Origin: Channallabes apus
Lineage: Eukaryota; Chordata; Actinopteri; Siluriformes; Clariidae
Assembly: GCA_030522415.1 (NCBI GenBank)
Contig: CM060107.1
Location: 47,513,807-47,577,806 of the forward strand
Direction of reading: 5' to 3'
DNA length: 64,000 nt
Shown: positions 44,591 through 56,928 of the stretch, piece after piece
How the letters are laid out: the number at the start of each line of letters is the position of its first letter
How positions within the stretch are numbered: the first letter of the stretch is position 1
Made by a program: the position numbers and the translations under genes
The notes under the pieces: model-generated
Databases searched by the model: none
What the model was told of the DNA's origin: nothing
The model's input: only the letters and a program-made list of their open reading frames with translations

Positions 44591-45394
44591 AAATATGTTT
44601 AAATATATACCAGTGTATGCTAATCAATATTATTTGATCATAAACTCAGATAAATACTGTTTCTCTAATGTTTAAGGGTTCTAGTTTTAATAAAGAAATC
44701 TCTCTTTTTAGAGCCTTCCAAATCAATCTTTGAAAAGTTACCCAGAGAAAGACAAAAGAACCATCCATGATGCTAGAGAATGATGCAATCAGAACGTGTA
44801 ACAGGTTTTTCATTAGATTCAATATTCACGGCAGTTTAAAGGAAAAGCCGCAACGCCTTTCAGATCAGAGTCAGTGTACAGGATGCAATTCAATCTTTTA
44901 CAATCCGTGAACCTTAACAAATGCTTTAGTTTGCTCCTTCTTTGGTTTGTTCAAAACCAGAATTGGGCATGCACAGAGAATGGACATGATTGAAGATTAA
45001 GTACCATGGAGAGTTCGCGATTTTCACGGCTCTGAGAAGACAAATACGACTGATCAAATCAAGGCATGCATAGTTAATGTCTCCTTGTCTGGCTCAACAT
45101 CTTGAAGACCTGTGAAAATTTGATGAGAATACCAAAAAAAAAAAAAAGCAAGAAAAATTTATGATTTTTTTTTATTTTGACATGGAAATATCCCAAGTAT
45201 TCATAAAAATATTAATGTACAATATTTCTCAAAGAATTATTGTATCAGTATTCACCATCCTCCTCCACATAACTACAATTTGAAAATAGAATGGACTAAT
45301 TTGGCATTTTATGTCATTTTACTACACAATAAACACACTAATCAATCATAATATTAAAAAAAAAAACAATAACATTTAAACCTAGGTTATGGGT
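44591..45394. other. No gene seen
   Basis: AT-rich, with A/T runs near 45137 and 45163. No coding signal. Confidence 0.5.
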
Positions 45395-45830
45395 TTCCCT
45401 TCTGCCACCGTAGTAGCTCTCACCACTCAGTGTATGACTCCACAAGAGCCTTGGGGGTGTGCTGTGGTGTCTGGCATCAAGACATTAACAGCAAATCCAA
45501 TAGTTGCTTGATTGGATTGGGATCTGGCGAGTTTGAAGTCTGGGCCAGCAGTCTTGGGCTCTTTGCCTGCTGGACCCTGTTCGCTGGGGGACTGTGGTGC
45601 ACTGGGTGTTCTGATACCTTTCAATCGTAGCCAGCATCGACTTTTTTGATGATTTGTGCTGGATTGTGTTTTCAGTGAAAACAGACCGGACAGGATGGTC
45701 TTTGGAATGGGGGAGACTTGGGTGCCCATGATCCTTTCACTAGTTTACTGTTGTATAGTTGGTAATTTTGTTGTAAAAAGTTGTTCAGTTCACCTGTCAG
45801 TAGTCATAATGTTATGGCTGATTCGCGTAG
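45395..45830 (-). pseudogene. Tc1-like element (family C), deleted
   Basis: The end cacctgtcagtagtcataatgttatggctga at about 45790-45822 is the terminal repeat of a fish Tc1 family. Inside, gtgtctggcatcaagacattaacagc, attggattgggatctgg and gttctgatacctttcaatc are antisense transposase landmarks with large deletions between them. Confidence 0.7.
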
Positions 45831-46547
45831 TCGACAATAATGAATTTATGTGGGATGCAGACAGAACAAAAGAGTAGAAATGTATCCGTCAAGGTTTGGT
45901 TACAGAAAACATCCCATTGTATGGGAGTAAACAATATAAATAAAAGAGTAAACAATATATATAAAAAAAATATATATGTCTCAACAATTTAAAAGTTAAA
46001 CAAAGTTTAAAGCCACAAAGTTTAGGGATACTGATTCTCATCAAACTAATGAAAAGAATGCAAATAACAAAATAAAATCAATTATAGTTCCCAGGTCATT
46101 ATATAAATCATAGAGCTTCTAATACTGTACAGTACGGACTGTATGCACATTTGCTTGCAGCATAGATACTTAACGACATAATAGCCAATAAAAGCTGTAC
46201 AAAATTCTTTAAAATATGCATTATGGGAAAGTTTATTATATTTGGCATACTTCTACTTATGTTGACTACTTTCAACATTTTTATTTCATATTTTGCTCAT
46301 TACAGTAAAAAAAACTAAATAGTAAATGAATAGTTGAATTGCTCCTTCCACATGCTCTAGCCTTATGTTTTATTAGTTTCACATTGAGCGTTAATCATTT
46401 CTATGAATTGTTAGAATTTATTGGCTTTTTTTATTGAAAACTGCCAAAGATGGCCCGTAACATTGATATGCTCCCTACAGTTACACTGTCATTATTTTAT
46501 AGAGAATGAAACTTGGACTTTAGAGAAAGGTTGTACTGTACCACCAT
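45831..46547. other. No gene seen
   Basis: AT-rich, with an overlapping TACTGTA/TACAGTA pair at 46123-46134 and single ones at 46301 and 46534. Confidence 0.5.
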
Positions 46548-46560
46548 TATAAATGTTTCA

Positions 46561-46920
46561 TTCATTCATTCATTCATTCATCTTCTATACCGCTTAATCC
46601 TGTGTTCAGGGTCGTGGGGGACCTGGAGCCTATCCCAGGAGACTTCGGGCACTAGGCGGGGTACACCCTGGACAGGGTGCCAATCCATCGCAGGGCACAC
46701 ACACATACACACACTCACACACCCAATCACACACTACGGGCAATTTGCGAACGCCAATTAGCCTAACCTGCATGTCTTTGGACTGTGGGAGGAAACCGGA
46801 GTACCCGGAGGAAACCCACCAAGCACAGGGAGAACATGCAAACTCCATGCACACAGAGACGGGAATCGAGCCTGGCCGGGGAATCGAACCCAGACCCTGG
46901 AGGTGCAAGGTGACAGTGCT
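46561..46920 (-). mobile_element. V-SINE, 5'-truncated but with 13-bp TSD
   Basis: Minus-strand copy ending at ggtgcaaggtgacagtgct, so the last ~22 bp of the head with the A-box are absent. Exact TSD tataaatgtttca (46548-46560 and 46921-46933) shows it was inserted in this truncated form. Confidence 0.93.
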
Positions 46921-46933
46921 TATAAATGTTTCA

Positions 46934-47949
46934 GTTCATACAAACTTAAAAAAAAAATAGGTAAAATTTCCTACATTCAATCCATTAAATATTTTAATCT
47001 CATGATCACAAAGTTGTGAAATCACTGAGAGTCCCAACTCAGGCATCATGCAGTTGCGGATACCGATGCCATAATGCTCTGCAGTACCTCAAAGTGACCC
47101 CAGGGGAAAAAAGGACACTAGTGAACCTCCATATAAAGAAATTAAGACATTCTTCAAGGAGGAAACTAGAGTGTGTTATGATGGATTAGCTAAAGAACAT
47201 GAGCTCGAAGAGAGGAAACCACAAATAAAAGTGCCAGAAGAGGAAACTAGAAAAACCTGAGATGAGATACCAAGAGAATAGCCAGGGGAGAACCCTACAC
47301 TGCTACACTAAAAGAAACTAAAGAAGCCCCAAAGGAGGACACTAGAGAAGAACACTAGAGGAATTCTACAGGATGAAGCTATAGGATTACAAGAGTAAGA
47401 AACTAAAGAACCCACAGATAAAATAACTCACAGAACCCAATAATCAAGAACATTACAACTTCCATTAGAGCAAATTAGAGAAAGATTTAAAGGGGAAGCT
47501 ACAAAAGACCATGTCTAGGAAACTAGAGAAGTATCTCAAGCTAACTAAAGAAGTCCCAAGAGAGAAAACTACTGTATAAACCTCCATAATGAGGAATGTA
47601 GAGAAGTCCTAGAGAAGGAGGAGACATGAAAAAAACCATAGATGTGATTCAATTAAGCTGTTCTCCACACGCGCATTGTATCTTATGGAGAAGCTACGTG
47701 AATTTTTTTCATTAAAGCCAAACTAATGAAACTCATTCAATATTGCACAATGAATTATTCACAAGAACCAGTGAGTGCTAGAACTCAACCGAAGCTGTCA
47801 GTGTTTTAATATAATCGCTCAGCAGGATATTTATCTACAGGACAAATAAATATAGAATACAGTGTCTTAAACTAGAGAGCTCAGAGTGTCCTGATGATTA
47901 CCAGATATCATTAAGCTTGAACGTTCTTCTATACTCACCATAAAACTAC
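46934..47949. other. Purine-rich degenerate repeat, no gene
   Basis: 47100-47640 is strongly A/G-rich on the plus strand and repeats variants of aggaaactagagaagtccc at irregular 30-45 bp spacing. Stops occur in all frames. Confidence 0.5.
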
Positions 47950-49043
47950 ACTTACCGGTCACTTCATAATTCATACACATTGCTAGTAATGGGTTGGACC
48001 CATTAATGCCTTTCAGAATTGCCTTAATTCTTCGTAGCATGGATTCACCAAGGTACTGGACAAATTCCTTCGAGATTTCGGTCCAGATTGACATGATGGC
48101 ATCGTGCACTTGCTGTAGATTTGTTGGCTGGACATTCATGATGAGAATCTCCCGTTCCACCACATCTCAAAGTTGCTCTATTATCCTGAGATCTGGTGAC
48201 TGTGGAGGGCAGTGAACTCTTTGTCTTCAAGAAACCAGTTGGAGGTTTTTGGCATGACAAGTTTTCCTTTTCTCATAATGGGATGGACACGGTCAGCAAC
48301 AATACTCAGGTTAGCTGTGGCTTTTAAACAATTCTTAATTGGTACACATGGCCTCAAAGTGTTCCAAGAAAACATCCCCCACACCATTACAACACCACCT
48401 GTTGTTAACCTGACCTGTTAATACAAGGTGGATCCATGCTTTCATGCTGTTTATGCCAAATTACTGTATGTCCCTACCATCGAATGTTACAGCAGAGTCT
48501 CATCAGACCAGGCAACATTTTTCCAATCTTCGATTGTCTAATTTTTGGAGAACCCACCCAACCTGTAGCCACAGTTTCCTGTTCTTAGCCGACAGAAATG
48601 GCACCCAGTGTGCTGCAGTTCCTCTTCTGCGTTGAGGTTCGAAAGTGTTGTGCATTCAGAAATCCTCTTCAGCGTACTTCAGGTACTGTATAACAAGATG
48701 TTATTTGAGTTGCCATTCTATCAGTTCAAACCAGTCTCGCCATTCTCCTCTGACCTCTGGCATGAACAAGGCATATTCGCTCAGAGAACTGTCACTCACT
48801 GGATATTTTTTCTTATTCAGAACATGAACCCTAGAGAGTGTTGTGTGTGGAAATGCCAGTAGATCAGCAGGTTTAGGATCAGTCGAGACCAGCCCATCTG
48901 GCAGCAACAACCATGCCATGTTCAAAGTCACTTTTCTTCCCCATGCTGGTGTCTACATGCCTAAATGCACTGAGTGGTTTCCATGTGATCGTCTGATTAG
49001 ATATTCGTGTTAGCAAGCAGTTGAACAGGCGTACCTAATGAAG
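47950..49043 (-). pseudogene. Tc1-like transposon (family B), nearly full length
   Basis: Terminal sequences ccggtcacttcataattcatacac at 47950 and gtacctaatgaagtg at 49043 are the diverged inverted repeats. The minus strand holds the transposase in several frames: the C-terminal DAIMSIWTEISKEF...ESMLRRIKAILKG (about 47990-48110), the catalytic region antisense to ctctattatcctgagatctgg, and the N-terminal helix-turn-helix region at 48760-48950. Multiple stops and frameshifts make it inactive. Confidence 0.87.
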
Positions 49044-49687
49044 TGTATAAAGCAACTACAAAAGGATAAACCAACTGGATAGACCTATAACTTTCTTTAC
49101 CTAAATCCTTAATTCTAACCTGTGCATGATCATACCTTAAGCTGAATAAAAAGAAATTTTATTAGTTATTAAAATATTATGTTTGGCTCATTAGCATGGC
49201 AATATGAGACTCACTGGATGATAGACAATCAACTTAATTTGGTATTTGAGGCACTTGTTTAATTCACAGATGCACAGAGAATTCACCTCTAAAGTGGTGC
49301 TTTGCTGAAGCACTGATACCGTAGTTCAATTAGCTCAAGCAACACAAATAGGTCTGACGTAAACAAGAAGCAGGCTATTGATGTCATGCCCTTGAAATCA
49401 TCCCAGTGTCAAAAGATTACCCAATTGCCTATTTATTCATTCTTTATTCAGTTTTCCTAAGCCTTGAATAGCACGTTTTAAAAGATGTTCCGTTTTTGAT
49501 TAGTTCTACAAGGTAATCAGAGATGGAAATACTTGAGAAATTATATTTCATTACCATGTGTAATTATTGTTTTGGAGTATTTATTTATAATTTCTTAAAT
49601 GCATATTGATATCATTTTTTTTTGTTGTACTTAACGACATTTTCTAAAAAAAATAACTATTTATTAAGTTTTTTTATTTAGACTTTC
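49044..49687. other. No gene seen
   Basis: AT-rich, without recognised repeats. Confidence 0.5.
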
Positions 49688-49699
49688 AATGTACTTTTT

Positions 49700-50033
49700 G
49701 GTGGCACTGTGGCTTAGTGGTAAGCACTGTGTCCGTGCACCTCGAGGGTCTGGGTTCGATTCTTGCGTTTGGTCCATGTGCATGGAGTTTGCATGTTCTC
49801 CCAGTGCTTGGCAGGTTTTTTCCATGCACTCCAGTTTCCTCCCACAGTCCAAAGACATGCAGATTAGGTTTTATTGGCGTTCCCAAATGGCCCGTAGTTC
49901 ATGAATGCATGTGTGAATGTTGACCGGAGATCCTACCATGGTTGTAAAAATGGGAATAAATATAATGTAGTATATCACCACTGGCCTCCACGGTCCCTAG
50001 TTGGACTACAGAGGTTCCTGGATGGATGCATGG
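49700..50033 (+). mobile_element. V-SINE of a distinct subfamily, 12-bp TSD
   Basis: The head (gtggcactgtggcttagtggtaagc; ggttcgattc) and V-domain are recognisable, but the 3' part after 49920 (gaccggagatcctaccatgg to tggatggatgcatgg) is unlike the other copies. Exact TSD aatgtacttttt at 49688-49699 and 50034-50045 proves one insertion unit. Confidence 0.88.
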
Positions 50034-50045
50034 AATGTACTTTTT

Positions 50046-50934
50046 AAACTTTCAAAACCCTCGTTGACCTTATTTACTCATTCGTAACCTCTTTAGAATT
50101 TAAAGCATCCAAGAACATTCATCATTGTAGAAAAAACATGAAGACGCTTTCTAATTCATAAGCCGCTCTGGCTAACCTACTTTTGTTTTATTTGTAATAC
50201 TTAAATGCAATTAAAAGAAGCATTTTAACTGAGTGAGATTTTGATACATTATCTATATTTTATGCTGTACTTTTCCCATAGCTCCTGGAAAATTGAGATA
50301 CATTTATCGAGAACGGTGTGCTGTTTAATCCCTGCCAAATGCAAGTGCGCTTAAAAATAACCTGAAGAATGGCAACAGTTGGTAGGACCACTAATTAGCG
50401 AAACAACATCTGACTCGTAAAAGGAAATGAAACATAGCATAAATCTCTTGTGTTCTCTCTCCTACATTTGCAGCATGTCTTTAATGACCTCCTTGGGTTT
50501 AAAGACATCATAGTTCTGGGGAACAGGCAGTCTCAAGCCAGCTGGGGAAAGCAAATGCCGAGAATTAAGTCATTTTCTGTAGTCATTCCAAAGACATACA
50601 GCTTGGAGGTGAGACATTTAGCTGTAGTTGCATGATGCACTGAGTATAGGTTCTAGACAGTAATGACTTACTGTAGATACAGTACTAACGTGACGCACAT
50701 AATTCAGCATGACTGTACATATACACGGGGTGAATAGTATAACAAAGTGAAATATAACAGAGGTATCAATAATCAATGCTGGTGCAACTGATGTAATCAT
50801 ATACCTTATTGCTCGGGTTCTCAAACTGAATCACTTTTGTTACAGTAATAGAAATCACAACCCATTACAGTCAAAGTTATAATATTTCCAAGCAGCTTTC
50901 AAACCAGGGCTTGACAACTAATGGAATTTCTTGT
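50046..50934. other. Unassigned; exon candidate on either strand
   Basis: 50462-50607 has splice-like borders on the plus strand and a terminal-exon-like frame on the minus strand; see findings. The flanks are AT-rich with TACWGTA at 50669 and 50678. Confidence 0.35.
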
Positions 50935-51140
50935 AAACGAAAATGTAAAACAGATTGACATTTACAGAAGACAGGATGCAGGACAGGACGGTGATGAGAC
51001 TTAGCTGCAGTAAAATATTTGAATAGTGCAAACGTTTTAAAGAAGGCCGTACATCCGTGAATAATGATCCTGGTCGGGATGGCTCAGAGCCCACTGCATC
51101 ATTCATGTCAAAAATCGACTGATAACTTGTACACACAAGC
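50935..51140 (+). pseudogene. Mariner transposase N-terminal fragment
   Basis: The plus strand reads CKRFKEGRTSVNNDPGRDGSEPT, the mariner helix-turn-helix block that usually contains FKEGRTSVEDDPRSGRP. The same block is at 58935-59030. Stops interrupt it. Confidence 0.7.
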
Positions 51141-52444
51141 GTATTTTAAACCAGCAGCAAATTTGGCTTAGACTAAAGTGCTGTATCATTTAAGCTTTAA
51201 CTTACATGCATTATGACTTCACGGCTCTAGAGGAATATCAGCAGATTATGCGGTTATATTTGAGATGAATATATCCGACATCAATAGGGACAGGCCAGTT
51301 ACAGCAGCTTAATCAGGAAGTCCAAGCCTGAGGGAAACTATGATAAAAGCACTGAGTGAGAAGACCTTTCTGCGAAATGACCTCAATACTCTGACTTTTA
51401 AGCAAGGTTGGCAGATGATTGTCTAGATTCAGGCAACCAAAGTAGTGAATAATTAAACTAAGCTTTGAACTGAGTCGTTTTTGTGAAATCTAATTAAAAA
51501 TACACTCTACTATCTGTAATGGACTTATGGTTACCTAAAGCAAAACTGTATGAGTTTTAATGACTTTACTTACTTACTTACATATGTCTGTACGGGTCTG
51601 GCAAAAGTTAAGCTTTATATTTAAATTTATATTAAGTTTTATAGCTGAGGTGGCACATACCATTTCATAATTGCCATATCAGCCAAGGCAATTATTTCTG
51701 ATGAAATGTGGGTATTAATAGATAAATTATAGTTTGCAGAAATTGCAGAAGTTTCTCTCACTGAAGATGAAAATGACACACTCGTACAGTACACCTAAAT
51801 GACACACTCGTACAGTACACCTACAGTAAATGACACCCTCTTACTGTACATCTATCATTTACTATACAGAAACAATGGTACATGATGAAGAGGTGTTTTT
51901 CACACACACGAAAAACGAGAGAAAACAGTGAATGGAAAAGAGACATCTCTCCCACATGATCTGCCACAGGGCCATCCGGTGAGCATGGTGGTGAAAAGGA
52001 AAAAGATGGCCTAGATAGTAATCTCACTCCAACCCTCATTTCAGCAAGGGAACATCATGATGCCCAAAGGAGGCCTGACCCATTTTTTCACTAGAGTCCT
52101 AATACTGTATCATTCACTGTCTTTTCAACACCAGTCACTACAACAGCAACCACTCTCTCTGACTTCACAGAATTTCCATTTACAACAGAGCCAGGCTTTA
52201 CCTACAACTAGGGGGGAGACTATTGTACTTCCAAATAATGAAGTCACCAAGGTAAGTGAGAACCCTAATGTGGAGCTTCTTAAACCAAAAGAAAGTGAAA
52301 TATTCGTAAAGGTCTGATCATGATGTGGATAATGAATCCACTGAATGATTAACGGGACGGAGCAATGAATCAGAGCCTGAAATCTACGATGAAGAAGCAG
52401 AACCTGACGAAGTCATTATATTTACATCTGAAGGAGTAACCTTA
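51141..52444. other. No gene; possible decayed coding sequence
   Basis: 51790-51850 repeats gtacagtacacctaaatgacac words. From 52060 the frames read Ser/Gln- then Glu-rich stretches (for example NESEPEIYDEEAEPDEV at about 52365-52415) broken by stops. No family recognised. Confidence 0.4.
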
Positions 52445-52645
52445 CACGTTCATTCACACACTATAGGCAATTTTGGGGACGCAAATTAGCTTAATCCACA
52501 TGTCTTTGGACTGTGGGAGGAAAACAGGGGAACCAAGATGAAGCTCACCAAGCACGAGGAGAACATGCAAACTCCATGCACACAGACCCGAAGCATCAAC
52601 TGAACACGGACCATGGTGATGCATGGCTGACAGTGCCACCCTACA
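52445..52645 (-). mobile_element. Old V-SINE, tail lost
   Basis: Diverged minus-strand copy from cacacactataggcaatttt to gacagtgccaccct. The V-domain (catgtctttggactgtgggagg) is well kept; the 3' tail is missing. Confidence 0.82.
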
Positions 52646-54460
52646 CTATATCCTTTTATATTAACAGTAGGTGAAAAAAGATTAAAGATGAACAAATCTG
52701 AACAAATGAAGATTATTAAATGACAATCGAAAGGGAAACAAACTGAGTAAGATTTGCACACAACAGATCCTGAAAACCTTAAAGAAAATGCGAGTCAGGA
52801 CAACTTGAGGAAAACCCTAAAATAAAGAATGCAGAAAGAAGAAGAGGCTAAGATACTACAATTTGAGACGTCTTTAAATTGATGGATGAGCAATATGCTA
52901 ATAGTGGGGCAGGACATGAGAAAGAAGGCAAAGTAGCAGAAAGAACCAGATACAGTCTATTTTAACAAAGCAATACATGAACAAGAGTCTAAACTGGAGA
53001 AAGAGATTGGGGGTACAAGGTGAAGGAAGGGGTTAATACACCTGATCAGGACAGTAATTATCATTAATCTGTGAAGGTTGATAGCATAGGTCATTCTCAT
53101 CATGCATGTGAGAGCCACGTTTAATGGAAGAAGATAATGAATCGGCATTTGAAATAAAATAAGTGAGAGGCAACCTGATGAGAACATGAAAACAGCGGGC
53201 AGGAAAGCACAAGAGTCGGATTATCAGCTACAAGTAGTAAATTTGCAGCAACAAAAAAAAAAAAGTAATCTGTAAAATTGAAGAAGTTCACTAGTCTCAG
53301 AAGTGACCTCTGGGATGTCTACACAGACCTAGACTTTTACGATGTGGTTTTAAGGTTTTAAGAGACGCACCCGTAATAACAACAGCACCAGCTGAACAAT
53401 ATAAGTTATTATGTACAGAGAAAATGATCCCACCCGTCGATGTCCAGGCAGCTGAGCCTGTCAAATTGCAAGAGAAGTACAGCTTATCTAGTAATGGGAA
53501 AATATTTTGCCCGGGTAAAGACAGATGAAATCAACGTGCTGTGCATAATGACCTCTTCTGTTATGGTAATTTTACAAGAAAGAACGTTTTTAAGAGCACA
53601 GCTGCTGACCACAACTGTCAGAGGCAGATTAAGGGTGCTCTTCTTCAGCTGGCAGGCGACAAATATCTTTAAGAACTCATCTGAATATAGAGCACTGGAA
53701 AATTAGTAGCAAGGGAGCTAGGACCTTTACTGCCTCTTTTAAGTACGAATTTGCAGTGAACACATTTCAGGAGAAAGTGCTTCATTTTAAACTTGATTAT
53801 ATCATACAAAGTGAAGAGCTGATAGTATAATTGCTCAGCTATTTGAAAGTTATATGATCAAATGTCATCAGTTATGTGACACAAGTGGGGGAGAGTTTGC
53901 CGATCTTAGTGAGGAGACTCGGCATATCTTGATTATCGGCATATCGGCAAATTTTTATGAATAAAATTATGGAGAACACCTGTTTGTTAACTGTTACTAG
54001 TGCAGATGATCTTTTAATTAAAATGTTTCCTTATATAAATAAACACTAATTAGACTCATATTATAACTCATAATAAAAACACTAATTCATAATAGCAAAT
54101 TAAATGCATACTGTAGCAGACTTCTATGATGGTGCATGCATGAGTAACTGTCAGAGGCATGATATAAAGCACATGAGGGGAGGAAATGCATAACAAGAAT
54201 TTGTGCTGGATCAAAAGATTTTTTTTTTTTTTTAAGCTTTTTTTAAGCTTAGAACCATTGGATAGAAAAACAGGATTATTACTGTATACAATCATGACTA
54301 CTCTGCAGCACTATACAGACAATGTATTAAACACATACTGTATTAGATGTTCATGTTAATATTCATAGCTTTTCAAATTGTGTCTTGTTTTATGTTGGTC
54401 AGCATTTTTATAAACCTAATTAATTAGGGGCGGTAAGTATTATTCAAAATTCTGTTTTTA
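52646..54460. other. No gene seen; A/G-rich
   Basis: 52670-53000 is purine-rich with scattered Lys/Glu-rich frames broken by stops. A T run is at 54219-54234. TACTGTA at 54109, 54280 and 54336. Confidence 0.45.
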
Positions 54461-56928
54461 TATAGTTCATAGCTAGTTTTGTTAATTTATGATGTTAATT
54501 TGTTGATAGTAAGCTAATGTGTCTTAGCTAGTTTGGTTAATTTGTGGTGTTCATTTGTTGTCTTAGCCAGTTAGCTAATTAGGTGTCTTAGCTATTTTGT
54601 TAATTTATGGTGTTCATTTGTTGTCTTAGCTAGTTAGCTAAATACAGTAGGTGTCTTAGCTATTTTGTTAATTTATGGTGTTCATTTGTTGCCTTAGCTA
54701 GTTAGCTAATTACAGTAGGTGTCTTAGCTATTTTGTTAATTTATGGTGTTCATTTGTTGCCTTAGCTAGTTAGCTAAATACAGTAGGTGTCTTAGCTATT
54801 TTGTTAATTTATGGTGTTCATTTGTTGCCTTAGCTAGTTAGCTAAATACAGTAGGTGTCTTAGCTATTTTGTTAATTTATGGTGTTCATTTGTTGCCTTA
54901 GCTAGTTAGCTAATTACAGTAGGTGTCTTAGCTATTTTGTTAATTTATGGTGTTCATTTGTTGTCTTAGCCAGTTAGCTAATTAGGTGTCTTAGCTATTT
55001 TGTTAATTTATGGTGTTCATTTGTTGTCTTAGCTAGTTAGCTAAATACAGTAGGTGTCTTAGCTATTTTGTTAATTTATGGTGTTCATTTGTTGTCTTAG
55101 CTAGTTAGCTAAATACAGTAGGTGTCTTAGCTATTTTGTTAATTTATGGTGTTCATTTGTTGTCTTAGCTAGTTAGCTAAATACAGTAGGTGTCTTAGCT
55201 ATTTTGTTAATTTATGGTGTTCATTTGTTGTCTTAGCTAGTTAGCTAAATACAGTAGGTGTCTTAGCTATTTTGTTAATTTATGATGTTCATTTGTTGCC
55301 TTAGCTAGTTCGCTAAATACAGTAGGTGTCTTAGCTATTTTGTTAATTTATGGTGTTCATTTGTTGTCTTAGCTAGTTAGCTAAATACAGTAGGTGTCTT
55401 AGCTATTTTGTTAATTTATGGTGTTCATTTGTTGCCTTAGCTAGTTAGCTAAATACAGTAGGTGTCTTAGCTATTTTGTTAATTTATGGTGTTCATTTGT
55501 TGCCTTAGCTAGTTAGCTAATTACAGTAGGTGTCTTAGCTATTTTGTTAATTTATGGTGTTCATTTGTTGTCTTAGCCAGTTAGCTAATTAGGTGTCTTA
55601 GCTATTTTGTTAATTTATGGTGTTCATTTGTTGTCTTAGCCAGTTAGCTAAATACAGTAGGTGTCTTAGCTATTTTGTTAATTTATGGTGTTCATTTGTT
55701 GTCTTAGCTAGTTAGCTAAATACAGTAGGTGTCTTAGCTATTTTGTTAATTTATGATGTTCATTTGTTGCCTTAGCTAGTTCGCTAAATACAGTAGGTGT
55801 CTTAGCTATTTTGTTAATTTATGGTGTTCATTTGTTGTCTTAGCTAGTTAGCTAAATACAGTAGGTGTCTTAGCTATTTTGTTAATTTATGGTGTTCATT
55901 TGTTGCCTTAGCTAGTTAGCTAAATACAGTAGGTGTCTTAGCTATTTTGTTAATTTATGGTGTTCATTTGTTGCCTTAGCTAGTTAGCTAATTACAGTAG
56001 GTGTCTTAGCTATTTTGTTAATTTATGGTGTTCATTTGTTGTCTTAGCCAGTTAGCTAATTAGGTGTCTTAGCTATTTTGTTAATTTATGGTGTTCATTT
56101 GTTGTCTTAGCTAGTTAGCTAAATACAGTAGGTGTCTTAGCTATTTTGTTAATTTATGGTGTTCATTTGTTGTCTTAGCTAGTTAGCTAAATACAGTAGG
56201 TGTCTTAGCTATTTTGTTAATTTATGGTGTTCATTTGTTGTCTTAGCTAGTTAGCTAAATACAGTAGGTGTCTTAGCTATTTTGTTAATTTATGGTGTTC
56301 ATTTGTTGTCTTAGCTAGTTAGCTAAATACAGTAGGTGTCTTAGCTATTTTGTTAATTTATGATGTTCATTTGTTGCCTTAGCTAGTTAGCTAATTACAG
56401 TAGGTGTCTTAGCTATTTTGTTAATTTATGGTGTTCATTTGTTGTCTTAGCTAGTTAGCTAAATACAGTAGGTGTCTTAGCTATTTTGTTAATTTATGGT
56501 GTTCATTTGTTGTCTTAGCTAGTTAGCTAAATACAGTAGGTGTCTTAGCTATTTTGTTAATTTATGATGTTCATTTGTTGCCTTAGCTAGTTACTGTAGC
56601 TAATTACAGTAGGTGTCTTAGCTATTTTGTTAATTTATGGTGTTCATTTGTTGCCTTAGCTAGTTAGCTAATTACAGTAGGTGTCTTAGCTATTTTGTTA
56701 ATTTATGGTGTTCATTTGTTGCCTTAGCTAGTTAGCTAATTACAGTAGGTGTCTTAGCTATTTTGTTAATTTATGGTGTTCATTTGTTGTCTTAGCTAGT
56801 TAGCTAAATACAGTAGGTGTCTTAGCTATTTTGTTAATTTATGGTGTTCATTTGTTGTCTTAGCTAGTTAGCTAAATACACTAGGTGTCTTAGCTATTTT
56901 GTTAATTTATGGTGTTCAGTGGTGTTCA
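54461..56928. repeat. 68-bp satellite array with 471-bp higher-order repeat
   Basis: More than 30 tandem copies of a 68-bp unit containing gctattttgttaatttatgg and gttcatttgttgycttagc. A 63-bp variant lacks acagt (taattaggtg instead of taattacagtaggtg). Rare variants recur at 471 bp (tatgatgttc...gttcgct at 55281 and 55752; gccag at 55576 and 56047), which equals six 68-bp units plus one 63-bp unit. Degenerate units lead in from 54461, and 57116-57290 continues them after the SINE. Confidence 0.95.

Noticed and set aside
54461..56928. CRISPR-like or coding tandem array
   Set aside because: Units are contiguous without unique spacers and contain stops in all frames; it is a satellite in a vertebrate-type genome.
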